From positions 1 through 10,785 of the forward strand of contig CAZJAK010000077.1 of assembly GCA_964543935.1 (NCBI GenBank): a DNA stretch of 10,785 nucleotides, in the 5' to 3' direction. Numbering within the stretch: position 1 is the first letter of the stretch; every line of letters starts with the position of its first letter. The position numbers and the translations under genes were made by a program. Shown here piece by piece: positions 1-6,639 of the stretch. This DNA comes from JAAYDK01 sp964543935. GTDB lineage: Bacteria; Spirochaetota; Spirochaetia; Sphaerochaetales; Sphaerochaetaceae. The notes below the pieces were generated by a model. That model was not told the DNA's origin, searched no databases, and worked only from the letters and a program-made list of their open reading frames with translations.

Positions 1-168
1 AGTATCGGCGATCCAGTCTCCATTGCGGTCTTTGTACATCGGGTCGAGCTCAGGATTCGGACTGGCGACCTCAGCCACGGCGGGAGCCGCTGTCTCCTGC
101 ACGCCCGCACCGAACAGCACGGCCCCGCACATCAACAAAACAACCAACAATCCCACAACCTTCTTCAT
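1..168 (-). CDS. phnD: PhnD-type periplasmic binding protein, N-terminal part only
   Basis: This is the beginning of a substrate-binding protein that would deliver phosphonate, phosphite, phosphate or a similar oxyanion to the PhnE permeases. Fifty-six codons are visible, and the gene runs off the left edge. The ATG at 168-166 follows a strong AAGGAGGT site at a 5-nt spacing. Residues 1-22 form a signal peptide (MKK, hydrophobic core, then FGAG before VQE). The mature start carries DPMYKDRNGDWIAD, the acidic Asp/Gly-Asp pattern common at the front of PhnD-family binding proteins. A cysteine in LLMCG is not a convincing lipobox. The gene is last in the operon, 48 nt after the second permease. 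Its identity rests mainly on context because the ligand-binding domain is not in the window. Confidence 0.8.
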   Translation of the reverse strand, partial: MKKVVGLLVVLLMCGAVLFGAGVQETAAPAVAEVASPNPELDPMYKDRNGDWIADT

Positions 169-216
169 GTGCACCTCCTTGTACGGAACACAATCCGCAC
201 GCGATCTGATATTGTT

Positions 217-1029
217 CTAGACCAACCGTTTCCGGACGGTCGCAGAAACCCATTCCGAACCCACCACCGTGAGCAAGATGACGATCAACACCGAGATGAC
301 TTGGTCCCACGCCAACCGATTTATGGCTGAGTTGAGCAACATACCGATACCTCCGCCACCGACGATTCCGATGATGGTCGATTCGCGGATGTTGTTTTCC
401 CAGCGGTAGACCGAAGTGCCGATGAACGATGGCAACAGCTGAGGCACATAGCCGTAGAAGAACACTTGCACGCGTGAGCCTCCGGTTGCGGTGATGGCCT
501 CGATCGGTTCACGGTTGATCTCCTCGATGGCTTCGTACATCAGTTTGGAGAGCATGCCGAGCGAGCGTACGGCGATTGCCAGGATGCTGGCAAGCATGCC
601 CGGGCCGACAATCTGGACTATGATCAAGGCCCAGATCATGCTGTTGACAGACCGTGAGGCAACGATGATCGCCAACACGATGCCACGGACGACCGGATGG
701 GGCGAGGTATTCTTGGCTGCCAAGATCGCCAGCGGAATCGAGAGTGCCACTGCGATGCCAGTGCCGAAAATCGAGATGTTGATTGTTTCCCATAGCGCGG
801 GCCAGATGCGGGGGAAGTAGGACAGGTCGGGCGGGAACATCCGTGAAAGGAAGTCCCGGATCTGCCGAGGAGCATCGGTGACGAAAATCCACATGGTGTG
901 TTGCGAGATGTAGGCAAAGGCAATGGCCACGATGATGCAAGCACCAAGCCATGCGGCCACCCGTTTGCGTTGGCTTGCGCTGGTCCTCCTCATCCAGGAG
1001 GAATGACCGTCGTACTTGATGAGCGGCAT
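217..1029 (-). CDS. phnE: PhnE-type ABC transporter permease (second copy)
   Basis: This inner-membrane permease of a phosphonate-type ABC importer is 270 aa long and should pair with the other PhnE to form the channel. It has several hydrophobic segments, the first near residues 25-43. The EAA coupling loop that docks on the ATPase is at residues 177-185 (EAITATGGS). A PhnE-typical C-terminal block, NIRESTIIGIVGGGGIG, follows. The start ATG (1029-1027) shares one base with the upstream permease stop (TAATG), so translation is probably coupled. AAGGAGG lies 8 nt ahead. An open frame continues upstream of this ATG, but there it only reads the other permease out of frame, so the start is well fixed. 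The substrate cannot be read from the permease. Confidence 0.92.
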   Translation of the reverse strand: MPLIKYDGHSSWMRRTSASQRKRVAAWLGACIIVAIAFAYISQHTMWIFVTDAPRQIRDFLSRMFPPDLSYFPRIWPALWETINISIFGTGIAVALSIPLAILAAKNTSPHPVVRGIVLAIIVASRSVNSMIWALIIVQIVGPGMLASILAIAVRSLGMLSKLMYEAIEEINREPIEAITATGGSRVQVFFYGYVPQLLPSFIGTSVYRWENNIRESTIIGIVGGGGIGMLLNSAINRLAWDQVISVLIVILLTVVGSEWVSATVRKRLV

Positions 1030-1841
1030 TACACTATCCTCCTTCTGATGTGGCTCGAGACATACTCGGCGACCAACACCATCGCGATGATCACCAACAG
1101 GATGGCGGCGGCAGTACGATAATCGTAGCGGCCCATGGCCGTATCGAGCACGCCACCGATGCCGCCGGCTCCGACGATCCCGAGGATGGTCGACTGCCTG
1201 AAATTGATATCGGCCCGATAAATGGCCAACCCGATGAAGCGGGTGGATATCTGGGGCCATACGCCATACACCACCACCTGTACCCACGAAGCACCGGTGG
1301 CTTTGACGGCTTCCAGCGGTTCCTTGTCGATGTTCTCGATGTCCTCGGCCAAAAGCTTGCCGATGAATCCGATGCTGTTGAGCATGAGGGTGAGCACACC
1401 GGCTAGAGGTCCGAACCCGAACATGATGACGAAAATGATGCCGATGACCACGACATGCAGGCTGCGGATGATCATCAACAACAACCGGCATACCAAGTAG
1501 ACTGGCAACGGCACGAGGTTGCGCGAAGCCCCCAAGCCCAACGGGACTGCAAACAAGATGCAGACCGTCGACGACACGATCGTCATGGCCACGCTTTCAA
1601 GCACACCGTCGACGATGTATTTGCCCCTGGAGGTGAAATCGGGTTGCAAGAATCCGCTGAACATCTTGCCGATGCGGCTCAAGCCCAATCCGATCCGCTC
1701 GAGGTTGACATCCACGCTACGCGAGGCAAGGACAAGGTAACCCACGACCGCTACGAGAATCGCCCAGCGCACCCACGGGCTGTCGATGACGGGGTTCTTC
1801 TTCCATATCCTCAGATTTTTATCTGGAACTTGAACAATCAT
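1029..1841 (-). CDS. phnE: PhnE-type ABC transporter permease (first copy)
   Basis: This is the other membrane subunit of the phosphonate-type importer. It is also 270 aa, and its EAA loop falls at the same residue (EAVKATGAS, 177-185), which suggests the pair arose by duplication and kept its architecture. The N-terminal transmembrane segment is at about residues 25-40. A cluster of membrane helices follows from about 80 to 160, and the conserved NFRQSTILGIVGAGGIG block comes after the EAA loop. I chose the ATG at 1841-1839 because AAGGAG lies 10 nt upstream and the residues from there look like a normal cytoplasmic N-terminus. Extending to the ATG at 1910 would add a low-complexity Arg/Glu stretch that is phnC read out of frame. 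The gap to phnC is 14 nt, so the ribosome site overlaps the phnC stop. Confidence 0.92.
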   Translation of the reverse strand: MIVQVPDKNLRIWKKNPVIDSPWVRWAILVAVVGYLVLASRSVDVNLERIGLGLSRIGKMFSGFLQPDFTSRGKYIVDGVLESVAMTIVSSTVCILFAVPLGLGASRNLVPLPVYLVCRLLLMIIRSLHVVVIGIIFVIMFGFGPLAGVLTLMLNSIGFIGKLLAEDIENIDKEPLEAVKATGASWVQVVVYGVWPQISTRFIGLAIYRADINFRQSTILGIVGAGGIGGVLDTAMGRYDYRTAAAILLVIIAMVLVAEYVSSHIRRRIV

Positions 1842-1855
1842 AGACCACCGGCTCC

Positions 1856-2647
1856 TTATTCCTCGTCCTCGTCGGCCTCTTCTTGGCGCTTCTTCTTGCC
1901 TTGGTCCCAATCTTCCTCACCATAGATCGAGGTGAGCACGCTATTGTCCACCGTCTCGGGTCGCCCGTCGTACACGACAACCCCGTCTCGCAACCCGACA
2001 ATCCGTTGGGCATACAACTGGGCCAACGCGACGTCATGGATGTTGATGATGACCGCCAACTGATTCTCGATGACCAACTCGACAATCAAGCGCATGATCT
2101 GGCGGGCTGTTTTCGGATCGAGGCTGGCGGTCGGTTCATCGACGAGCAACAAGCTCGGATTCTGAATCAGTGCCCGGGCGATGCCGACCCTTTGGCGTTG
2201 GCCTCCTGAGAGCTGATCGGCCCGTGAATCGGCGAAATCGATCAATCCCACCCGTTCAAGCAAGCGCACCGCCCGGTCGATGACTTCGGCGGGAAATTTT
2301 CTGAATATACTCTTGAGGTTGCCGGTGTAGCCCAGCTGACCGGAAAGGACGTTCTCCATGACGGTCAAGCGGTCGACCAAGGCATACTCTTGGAAGATCA
2401 TGCCGATGGTGCGTCGTTGCAGGCGCAAGGCTTTCGAACCAAGCTTGCACATGTCCACACCATCGATGACGATGGTTCCCGAGGTGGGTTCCACCAAACG
2501 GTTCACACACCGGATCAGGGTGCTTTTACCGGCTCCCGACGGTCCGATCAAGGCCAGGATCTCATTGTCGTGCACTTCCAGATCAACGCCTTTGAGGGCT
2601 TCTTGACCCGACGGATACTTCTTCGTCAACTTATTGATGCTTACCAT
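1856..2647 (-). CDS. phnC: PhnC-type phosphonate ABC transporter ATPase
   Basis: This cytoplasmic ATPase energises the PhnE pair. All ABC motifs are intact in the 263-aa product: Walker A GPSGAGKST (35-43), Q-loop Q86, signature LSGGQRQR (146-153), Walker B LLLVDEP (166-172) and switch histidine H204. The segment after the Q-loop and the family-typical GYTGNLKSIF favour PhnC over amino-acid importers. The start at 2647 has GGGA a few bases upstream. An in-frame ATG at 2668 would add seven residues but has no ribosome site. Unusually, the last residues (about 250-263) form a charged tail, KKKRQEEADEDEE, beyond the usual end of the family. It is the first gene of a phnC-phnE-phnE-phnD transcription unit read leftwards, and it diverges from katA. 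Confidence 0.93.
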   Translation of the reverse strand: MVSINKLTKKYPSGQEALKGVDLEVHDNEILALIGPSGAGKSTLIRCVNRLVEPTSGTIVIDGVDMCKLGSKALRLQRRTIGMIFQEYALVDRLTVMENVLSGQLGYTGNLKSIFRKFPAEVIDRAVRLLERVGLIDFADSRADQLSGGQRQRVGIARALIQNPSLLLVDEPTASLDPKTARQIMRLIVELVIENQLAVIINIHDVALAQLYAQRIVGLRDGVVVYDGRPETVDNSVLTSIYGEEDWDQGKKKRQEEADEDEE

Positions 2648-2850
2648 AACGTTCCCACACCATCCCATTGTGTATCGGGGAACCCGCTGCGGGGTTCCGA
2701 TTTATGAAGAACATGGCTTTCGCAGCACATGGGCACCATGTGTGGACGATATTCAGATTCCTGCAACACGAGGTGAGGAAGAACCGTCTTCCACCCAACA
2801 CCCCCAAGCATATGCCACAGCATCCCCTTCCAGCAAAAACAGGGTTCTTC
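2648..2850 (-). promoter_or_regulatory. Candidate structured 5' leader of the phnC operon
   Basis: If transcription starts near 2850 (see the promoter entry), the phnC mRNA has a leader of about 200 nt. It contains three local inverted repeats: GGAAGA/TCTTCC (2777-2792, 4-nt loop), CACATGG/CCATGTG (2726-2742, 3-nt loop) and GGAACCC/GGGTTCC (2679-2698, 6-nt loop), the last extendable by ATC/GAT across a 2-nt bulge. The 5' end of the transcript (GAAGAACC near 2842-2850) can also pair with GGTTCTTC near 2779-2786, which competes with the first hairpin. No T-run follows any stem, so a simple attenuator is not seen. I recognise no known riboswitch class. The two inner repeats could instead be DNA operators. 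No convincing gene is present in this interval. Confidence 0.3.
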
Positions 2851-2856
2851 TTTTTT

Positions 2857-2885
2857 ATGGTACCCCATACCCACGCGGGTCGCAA
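2857..2885 (-). promoter_or_regulatory. Candidate promoter of the phnCEED operon
   Basis: Read on the minus strand, a -35-like TTGCGA (2885-2880) and a -10-like TACCAT (2862-2857) are separated by exactly 17 nt. Each matches the sigma-70 consensus at 4 of 6 positions. TACCAT is also the -10-like hexamer proposed ahead of dctP. The predicted start is near 2850. This is an inference from spacing only. Confidence 0.35.
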
Positions 2886-2908
2886 CTGTAATGTTATTGA
2901 TAAAGCAG

Positions 2909-2937
2909 TTATTTTGTATTGTTTACAAATTTATGAT
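2909..2937 (+). promoter_or_regulatory. Candidate katA promoter with embedded palindromic operator
   Basis: A good -10 hexamer TATGAT (2932-2937, 5 of 6) lies 17 nt after a weak -35 TTATTT (2909-2914). A 17-bp palindrome, TTTGTA-N5-TACAAA (2913-2929), fills the spacer between them, where a bound repressor would block RNA polymerase. A peroxide- or metal-responsive repressor would fit a catalase gene, but the palindrome is not a textbook PerR or Fur box. The predicted start is near 2944, giving a leader of about 40 nt. Confidence 0.4.
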
Positions 2938-2986
2938 GACAATTGTCTTGTCCCATGCGATACTACAAGCCATGAGGAGGACCGAC

Positions 2987-4522
2987 ATGCCCACACATGA
3001 CCACGATGATAAAAAACAGGACAGGGACGGCCGGGATAGCAGACCGAAAAAGCCGTTGACTTCAATCAGCGGGCGCCCTATCGCCCACAATGAAAACATT
3101 CAGACAGCCGGCCGCCGTGGCCCGGTAATGCTGCAGGACACCTGGTATCTTGAAAAGATGAGCCATTTCGACCGCGAAGTGATTCCCGAACGGCGGATGC
3201 ATGCCAAAGGCTCAGGAGCGTTCGGAACATTCACCGTCACCCACGACATCACGAAATGGACAAAAGCGGCCGTATTCTCAGATATCGGGAAAAAGACCGA
3301 AGTGTTCGTGCGGTTTTCGACTGTAGCTGGTGAGCGCGGAGCTGCCGACGCCGAACGGGACATCCGGGGTTTCGCCATCAAGTTTTACACCGACGAGGGC
3401 AACTGGGACTTGGTGGGCAACAACACGCCGGTATTCTTTTTCCGCGACCCGATGTTGTTCCCCGACCTCAACCATGCTGTCAAACGCGATCCGCGCACCA
3501 ACATGCGCTCCGCCCAGAACAACTGGGACTTTTGGTCGCATCTGCCTGAGGCTTTGCATCAAGTCACCATCACCATGGGTGACCGCGGTATTCCAAAGAC
3601 CTACCGTCACATGAATGGCTATGGTTCGCACACCTATTCCTTCATCAATGCCGCCAACGAGCGGGTATGGGTGAAATTCACCCTCAAGACGCAACAGGGA
3701 ATCGAGTTCTTGACCGATGCCGAAGCTGACGCCGTCATTGCCAAGGACCGTGAATCGCATCAGCGCGACCTGTTCGAGTCCATTGAGCGCAAGGAGTTCC
3801 CCCGCTGGACGGTGTATGTGCAGATCATGACCGAAGAACAAGCCAAGACCCACCACGACAATCCCTTCGACCTGACCAAAGTCTGGTTCCATGGGGATTA
3901 TCCAATGCATGAAGTGGGCTGCTTGGAACTCAACCGCAATCCGGAGAACTACTTCATGGATGTCGAGCAAGCGGCATTCAATCCGGCCAACATCGTCCCC
4001 GGCATCGGGTATTCGCCCGACCGGATGCTGCAAGGCCGCCTGTTCGCCTATGGTGATGCCCAGCGCTATCGGTTGGGGGTGAACCACTACCAGATTCCGG
4101 TCAACCGGAGCAAGGTGGAAAGCAACCACTACCATCGCGACGGAGCCATGCGCATCGATGGCAACTTCGGCGGCTCGGTTCACTACAATCCCAATTCGTA
4201 CGGGATGTGGAAGGATCAGAACGGCTTGACCGAACCTGCCTATGATGGCGACGGACCGGTCGACCACTACGATTTCAGGGAAGACGACGACCACTATTAC
4301 GAGCAAGCCGGCAAACTGTTTTCCCTGATGAAGGACGATGAGAAGCAGCGTTTGTTCGAGAACACCGCCAGGAATATGCAGGGGACGACCTTGTTGGTCC
4401 AAAAGCGGCACATCAGGCACTGTTATCTGGCTGCCCCCGCTTATGGCGAAGGAGTCGCCAAAGCCCTCGGAATCCCTATCAAGGATGTCGACATGAACGA
4501 TACCTATGGAGCCAGGGGTTGA
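2987..4522 (+). CDS. katA: Haem catalase (monofunctional, small-subunit)
   Basis: The product dismutates hydrogen peroxide to water and oxygen in the cytoplasm. At 511 aa it has small-subunit catalase length. Key residues are visible: distal His72 in RMHAKGSGAFG, Asn145 in VGNNTPVFFFRDP, the MNGYGSHTYSF block (209-219), and the proximal haem ligand Tyr355 with Arg351 in RLFAYGDAQRYRLG. These spacings match the bovine numbering His75/Asn148/Tyr358 minus three. The ATG at 2987 has AGGAGG 6 nt upstream. An open frame back to 2891 lacks such a site and is not catalase-like. The first 22 residues are unusually rich in His, Asp, Lys and Arg and lie outside the conserved fold. The gene appears monocistronic: its own candidate promoter precedes it and a strong terminator follows. 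In an anaerobe it would serve oxygen tolerance. Confidence 0.97.
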   Translation: MPTHDHDDKKQDRDGRDSRPKKPLTSISGRPIAHNENIQTAGRRGPVMLQDTWYLEKMSHFDREVIPERRMHAKGSGAFGTFTVTHDITKWTKAAVFSDIGKKTEVFVRFSTVAGERGAADAERDIRGFAIKFYTDEGNWDLVGNNTPVFFFRDPMLFPDLNHAVKRDPRTNMRSAQNNWDFWSHLPEALHQVTITMGDRGIPKTYRHMNGYGSHTYSFINAANERVWVKFTLKTQQGIEFLTDAEADAVIAKDRESHQRDLFESIERKEFPRWTVYVQIMTEEQAKTHHDNPFDLTKVWFHGDYPMHEVGCLELNRNPENYFMDVEQAAFNPANIVPGIGYSPDRMLQGRLFAYGDAQRYRLGVNHYQIPVNRSKVESNHYHRDGAMRIDGNFGGSVHYNPNSYGMWKDQNGLTEPAYDGDGPVDHYDFREDDDHYYEQAGKLFSLMKDDEKQRLFENTARNMQGTTLLVQKRHIRHCYLAAPAYGEGVAKALGIPIKDVDMNDTYGARG

Positions 4523-4546
4523 GGATTCTTGATTGCAGAGACGTAC

Positions 4547-4575
4547 ACTGGCGGCTGTTATGGCCGCCAGTTTTT
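4547..4575 (+). terminator. Rho-independent terminator of katA
   Basis: A perfect stem CTGGCGGC/GCCGCCAG (4548-4555 with 4563-4570, loop TGTTATG), extendable by an A-T pair, is followed at once by TTTTT (4571-4575). It begins 25 nt after the katA stop codon. Confidence 0.93.
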
Positions 4576-4594
4576 CATCGCCAATCGCCAGATA

Positions 4595-4623
4595 TTGAGC
4601 ATTCCCGCCTACGTATATAGACT
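4595..4623 (+). promoter_or_regulatory. Candidate promoter of the ATL gene
   Basis: TTGAGC (4595-4600) and TAGACT (4618-4623) are separated by 17 nt, each 4 of 6 against consensus. Overlapping TATA-rich sequence (4614-4619) could serve as an alternative -10 but with poor spacing. Since a terminator closes katA just upstream, the next gene needs its own promoter and this is the best candidate. Confidence 0.35.
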
Positions 4624-4644
4624 AGTGCCCAAGGAGATGGATCG

Positions 4645-4941
4645 ATGGGGACGCTCTTCGATGCAATGTACCGGATAGTAGGGCACATACCGTATGGCAA
4701 GGTGGCCTCCTATGGTCAAATCGCAGCCATGGTGGGCTCTCCCCGCAGTGCCCGCACCGTTGGATGGGCCATGCGGTGCTGCCCGGAAGGCCTTCCTTGG
4801 CACAGGGTCGTCAAAGCGGACGGAACCTGTGCCTGTGGGAATTTCGCCGACCTGCAAAAAGCCATGCTCCTCTCCGAGGGAGTGGCCTTCCTTTCCGATG
4901 GCCGGGTCGACATGACAAGCTACCAATGGGACATGTCATAG
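4645..4941 (+). CDS. Alkyltransferase-like protein (ATL), MGMT homologue without the acceptor cysteine
   Basis: This 98-aa protein is the DNA-binding half of the O6-alkylguanine-DNA alkyltransferase family. It has IPYGKVASYGQIA (15-27, recognition Tyr23), SARTVGWAM (35-43, Arg37 as the probable arginine finger) and the active-site region LPWHRVV (50-56). Active transferases have PCHRV there. Here residue 52 is Trp, the hallmark of ATL proteins such as E. coli YbaZ and fission yeast Atl1, which bind O6-alkylguanine without repairing it and hand the lesion to nucleotide excision repair. The protein should therefore be a lesion sensor, not an enzyme. Cysteines 45 and 46 lie nearby but not at the acceptor position. 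The start is supported by AAGGAG 8 nt upstream. The gene stands alone between katA and the aldolase locus, and no terminator is visible after it. Confidence 0.9.
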   Translation: MGTLFDAMYRIVGHIPYGKVASYGQIAAMVGSPRSARTVGWAMRCCPEGLPWHRVVKADGTCACGNFADLQKAMLLSEGVAFLSDGRVDMTSYQWDMS

Positions 4942-4984
4942 CGAATATCCGCTGGTATGGTATCCATAGGTTGTCTATTGTCTT

Positions 4985-5006
4985 ATTGTAGTACAGATTT
5001 TCATTG
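4985..5006 (+). promoter_or_regulatory. Candidate GntR operator, copy 1 (aldolase-gntR unit)
   Basis: This 22-nt element is centred on TGTAGTACA (4987-4995), a 9-bp palindrome of the GT-N3-AC type used by FadR-subfamily GntR regulators. It recurs at 6618-6639 with one difference in 22 bases (C instead of T at 5002). Four of the six bases before it also agree (TTGT-N-T-N). Its last bases run into the -35 box of the promoter at 5004-5032. The gntR gene in the same transcription unit makes autoregulation likely. Confidence 0.72.
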
Positions 5007-5032
5007 TCAAGCCACATTCCCGTTGATATAAT
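5004..5032 (+). promoter_or_regulatory. Promoter of the aldolase-gntR transcription unit
   Basis: TTGTCA (5004-5009) and a consensus TATAAT (5027-5032) are separated by 17 nt, with an extended -10 TGA directly ahead of TATAAT (5024-5026). This is the best sigma-70 promoter in the window. Its -35 overlaps the candidate operator, so a bound regulator would compete with polymerase. The predicted start is near 5039. Confidence 0.75.
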
Positions 5033-5077
5033 GAAAACTAAGTCATGCTGTGATCATCCAGGGAAGGAGGCTTCGTG

Positions 5078-5860
5078 ATGGGTACGCTGATTTCAAAAAT
5101 ACGGACTGGCCTTCCAGTATTGGGAACGCACATATCACTTAACGATCCTGAAATAAGCGAGCTTATCGGCAATGTTGGTTTCGACTACCTCTGGATTGAC
5201 ACTGAGCATTCTTCGATCAGTCTGGAATGCCTTCAACAACATCTGGTCGCTTGTCGTGCCGCAGGGGTCAGCGCAGTGGTGCGGGTCCCGTCGGTCGACC
5301 GGGTAAAAGTCAAACCTATTTTAGAGATGGGACCTGACGGCATCGTTTTTCCGCAAGTCAATTCTTATGAGATGGCCCAAGAGGCGGTACAATCCTGCTT
5401 GTACCCTCCTAAAGGAGTACGAGGTTTTGGCCCCAGAAGGGCAGTCCAGTTCGGCAACATCTCGCTTTCCGACTACTTGGACTCTGTCGACGGAAACTTA
5501 CTGAAAATTCTCCAGTTCGAGCATATCGCTGCATTGAAAGACCTCGATAAGATCCTGACCATCGAAGATGTGGACGTCATCATGCTCGGTCCCTGCGACT
5601 TAGCGTCTTCGATGTGCCATATCAATGATTGGCATCATCCCGATGTCGATGAAGTGGTTGGCGAGGTGTACAAAAAAGTCCACCAAGCAGGAAAGAAGAT
5701 GGGGGTCTCCTTTGGTGCTTGTCCTCGTTCAGAAATGGAGTATTACAAGAACTTAGGCACCGACATGCTTTCCATAGCAGCCGATACCGATTACCTGTAT
5801 CTTGGTGCTAAGCAGGTGCTGCATGATCTCAAACAGGTCTATGGACAGCCGCACGACTGA
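5078..5860 (+). CDS. HpcH/HpaI-family class II aldolase (first copy)
   Basis: This is a 260-aa divalent-metal-dependent aldolase of the family that splits 4-hydroxy-2-oxo acids into pyruvate plus an aldehyde (HpaI, GarL and RhmA are characterised members). Residues equivalent to the HpaI catalytic set are present one position earlier: His44 (WIDTEHS), Arg69 (VVRVP), and metal ligands Glu148 (LQFEH) and Asp174 (LGPCDL). The loop YPPKGVRGFGPRRA (109-122) is family-typical. ATG 5078 is chosen because AGGAGG lies 7 nt ahead; the GTG one codon earlier is only 4 nt away. It begins a unit with gntR, whose start is 18 nt past this stop. The metal-loop residue before Asp174 is Cys, where characterised enzymes usually have Ala or Ser. 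The aldehyde partner, and hence the sugar acid or dicarboxylate, cannot be assigned. Confidence 0.9.
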   Translation: MGTLISKIRTGLPVLGTHISLNDPEISELIGNVGFDYLWIDTEHSSISLECLQQHLVACRAAGVSAVVRVPSVDRVKVKPILEMGPDGIVFPQVNSYEMAQEAVQSCLYPPKGVRGFGPRRAVQFGNISLSDYLDSVDGNLLKILQFEHIAALKDLDKILTIEDVDVIMLGPCDLASSMCHINDWHHPDVDEVVGEVYKKVHQAGKKMGVSFGACPRSEMEYYKNLGTDMLSIAADTDYLYLGAKQVLHDLKQVYGQPHD

Positions 5861-5878
5861 TAAAGGACGGGCTTCCCC

Positions 5879-6592
5879 ATGTTGGATATGGACAACGATG
5901 TTTCAAAAGTAACCCTTTGCGAACAAGTGGCCGACCGGATTGAGAAAGCCATCATCACGCAAGGTACCGAAGCCGGACGCTTGCCCTCTGAAAACGAGAT
6001 GGCACAGCGCTTCGGGGTTTCCCGCACCATCGTACGAGAATCCCTTAAACTCCTTAAAGCACGCGGCTTGGTTTCCAGCCGAGTCGGCGGTGGGGCCTAC
6101 ATCACGAAACCCAAGGCATCCGATGTCTCCGAGATGCTCGGACGCATCATCAAGATGGATAAGATATCCGATGACGACGTGTACAAGATGCGCATCATCC
6201 TCGAGATAGCCGCCGGCCGCGATGCTGCGGTACGCATCACCGCTGACGAAATTGCCATCATGGAAAACCAAGTCGATAACATGGAGCGCTACATGGATGA
6301 GTTGCCGCTGAGGATTGAGAACGATATCGCGTTCCACATCTCATTGGGCAAGTTTAGCGGCAACAAGCTCTTGGGTATGATCGTGGAATCGATGACCGGT
6401 GTATTGCGGCAATTCATCGAACGAGGCATCGCAACTTCGGGTGGCAACGAGGACGGCATCTACCGCCACAGACGGATTCTCGATGCGCTACGCACTCACG
6501 ACCCTGAAATTGTGGAACAAGAAATACGCGATCATTTGGAACACTCAAGGATGAATGTGCTGAAACAACAGGGAAGTCTCGGAATTCAGTAG
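5879..6592 (+). CDS. GntR-family regulator, FadR subfamily (FCD domain)
   Basis: This is a 237-aa cytoplasmic transcription factor. Residues 10-75 form the winged helix (LPSENEMAQRFGVSR at 35-49, then RESLKLLKARGLV and the GGGAYI wing). Residues from about 100 to 225 form an all-helical FCD effector domain. It retains the metal-binding pattern D149-x3-H153, H197 and H219, which in this family holds a metal that binds carboxylate effectors. It most likely represses both this unit and the TRAP-aldolase unit through the 22-nt elements at 4985 and 6618, with the imported acid or an aldolase substrate as inducer. The start at 5879 has AAAGGA 11 nt upstream, which is rather far; ATG 5888 is an alternative. 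A second promoter for dctP may begin at its stop codon. Repressor versus activator is not proven by sequence. Confidence 0.93.
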   Translation: MLDMDNDVSKVTLCEQVADRIEKAIITQGTEAGRLPSENEMAQRFGVSRTIVRESLKLLKARGLVSSRVGGGAYITKPKASDVSEMLGRIIKMDKISDDDVYKMRIILEIAAGRDAAVRITADEIAIMENQVDNMERYMDELPLRIENDIAFHISLGKFSGNKLLGMIVESMTGVLRQFIERGIATSGGNEDGIYRHRRILDALRTHDPEIVEQEIRDHLEHSRMNVLKQQGSLGIQ

Positions 6593-6619
6593 TGACTTAC
6601 TCGACATTCTTTGTATAAT
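6592..6619 (+). promoter_or_regulatory. Alternative dctP promoter abutting operator copy 2
   Basis: A perfect TATAAT (6614-6619) lies 16 nt after GTGACT (6592-6597, 4 of 6). The operator palindrome starts at the next base, so a start site near 6626 would fall inside the operator. The equivalent position at the first operator reads TCTTAT, so this promoter would be specific to dctP. Confidence 0.4.
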
Positions 6620-6639
6620 TGTAGTACAGATTTTTATTG
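6618..6639 (+). promoter_or_regulatory. Candidate GntR operator, copy 2 (TRAP-aldolase unit)
   Basis: This is the second copy of the 22-nt element, with palindrome TGTAGTACA at 6620-6628 followed by the same T-rich stretch and ATTG. It lies in the 133-bp gap between gntR and dctP. Conservation of 21 of 22 bases outside coding sequence, at the head of two functionally linked transcription units beside a GntR gene, is the main evidence. Confidence 0.72.

Noticed and set aside
2668..3000. Possible small plus-strand genes between phnC and katA
   Set aside because: Several short frames exist, but none has a ribosome site with a sensible product, and the region is better explained as divergent promoters and a leader.
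3278..4420. Open frame of 380 codons antisense to katA
   Set aside because: It lies wholly opposite a catalase with complete catalytic residues, its sequence is biased toward Val/Ile/Gly/His as expected of a shadow frame, and it has no domain pattern.
4571..4644. Possible attachment site or mobile element boundary after the katA terminator
   Set aside because: No tRNA, direct repeat pair, integrase or transposase is present; the interval is explained by a terminator and a promoter.
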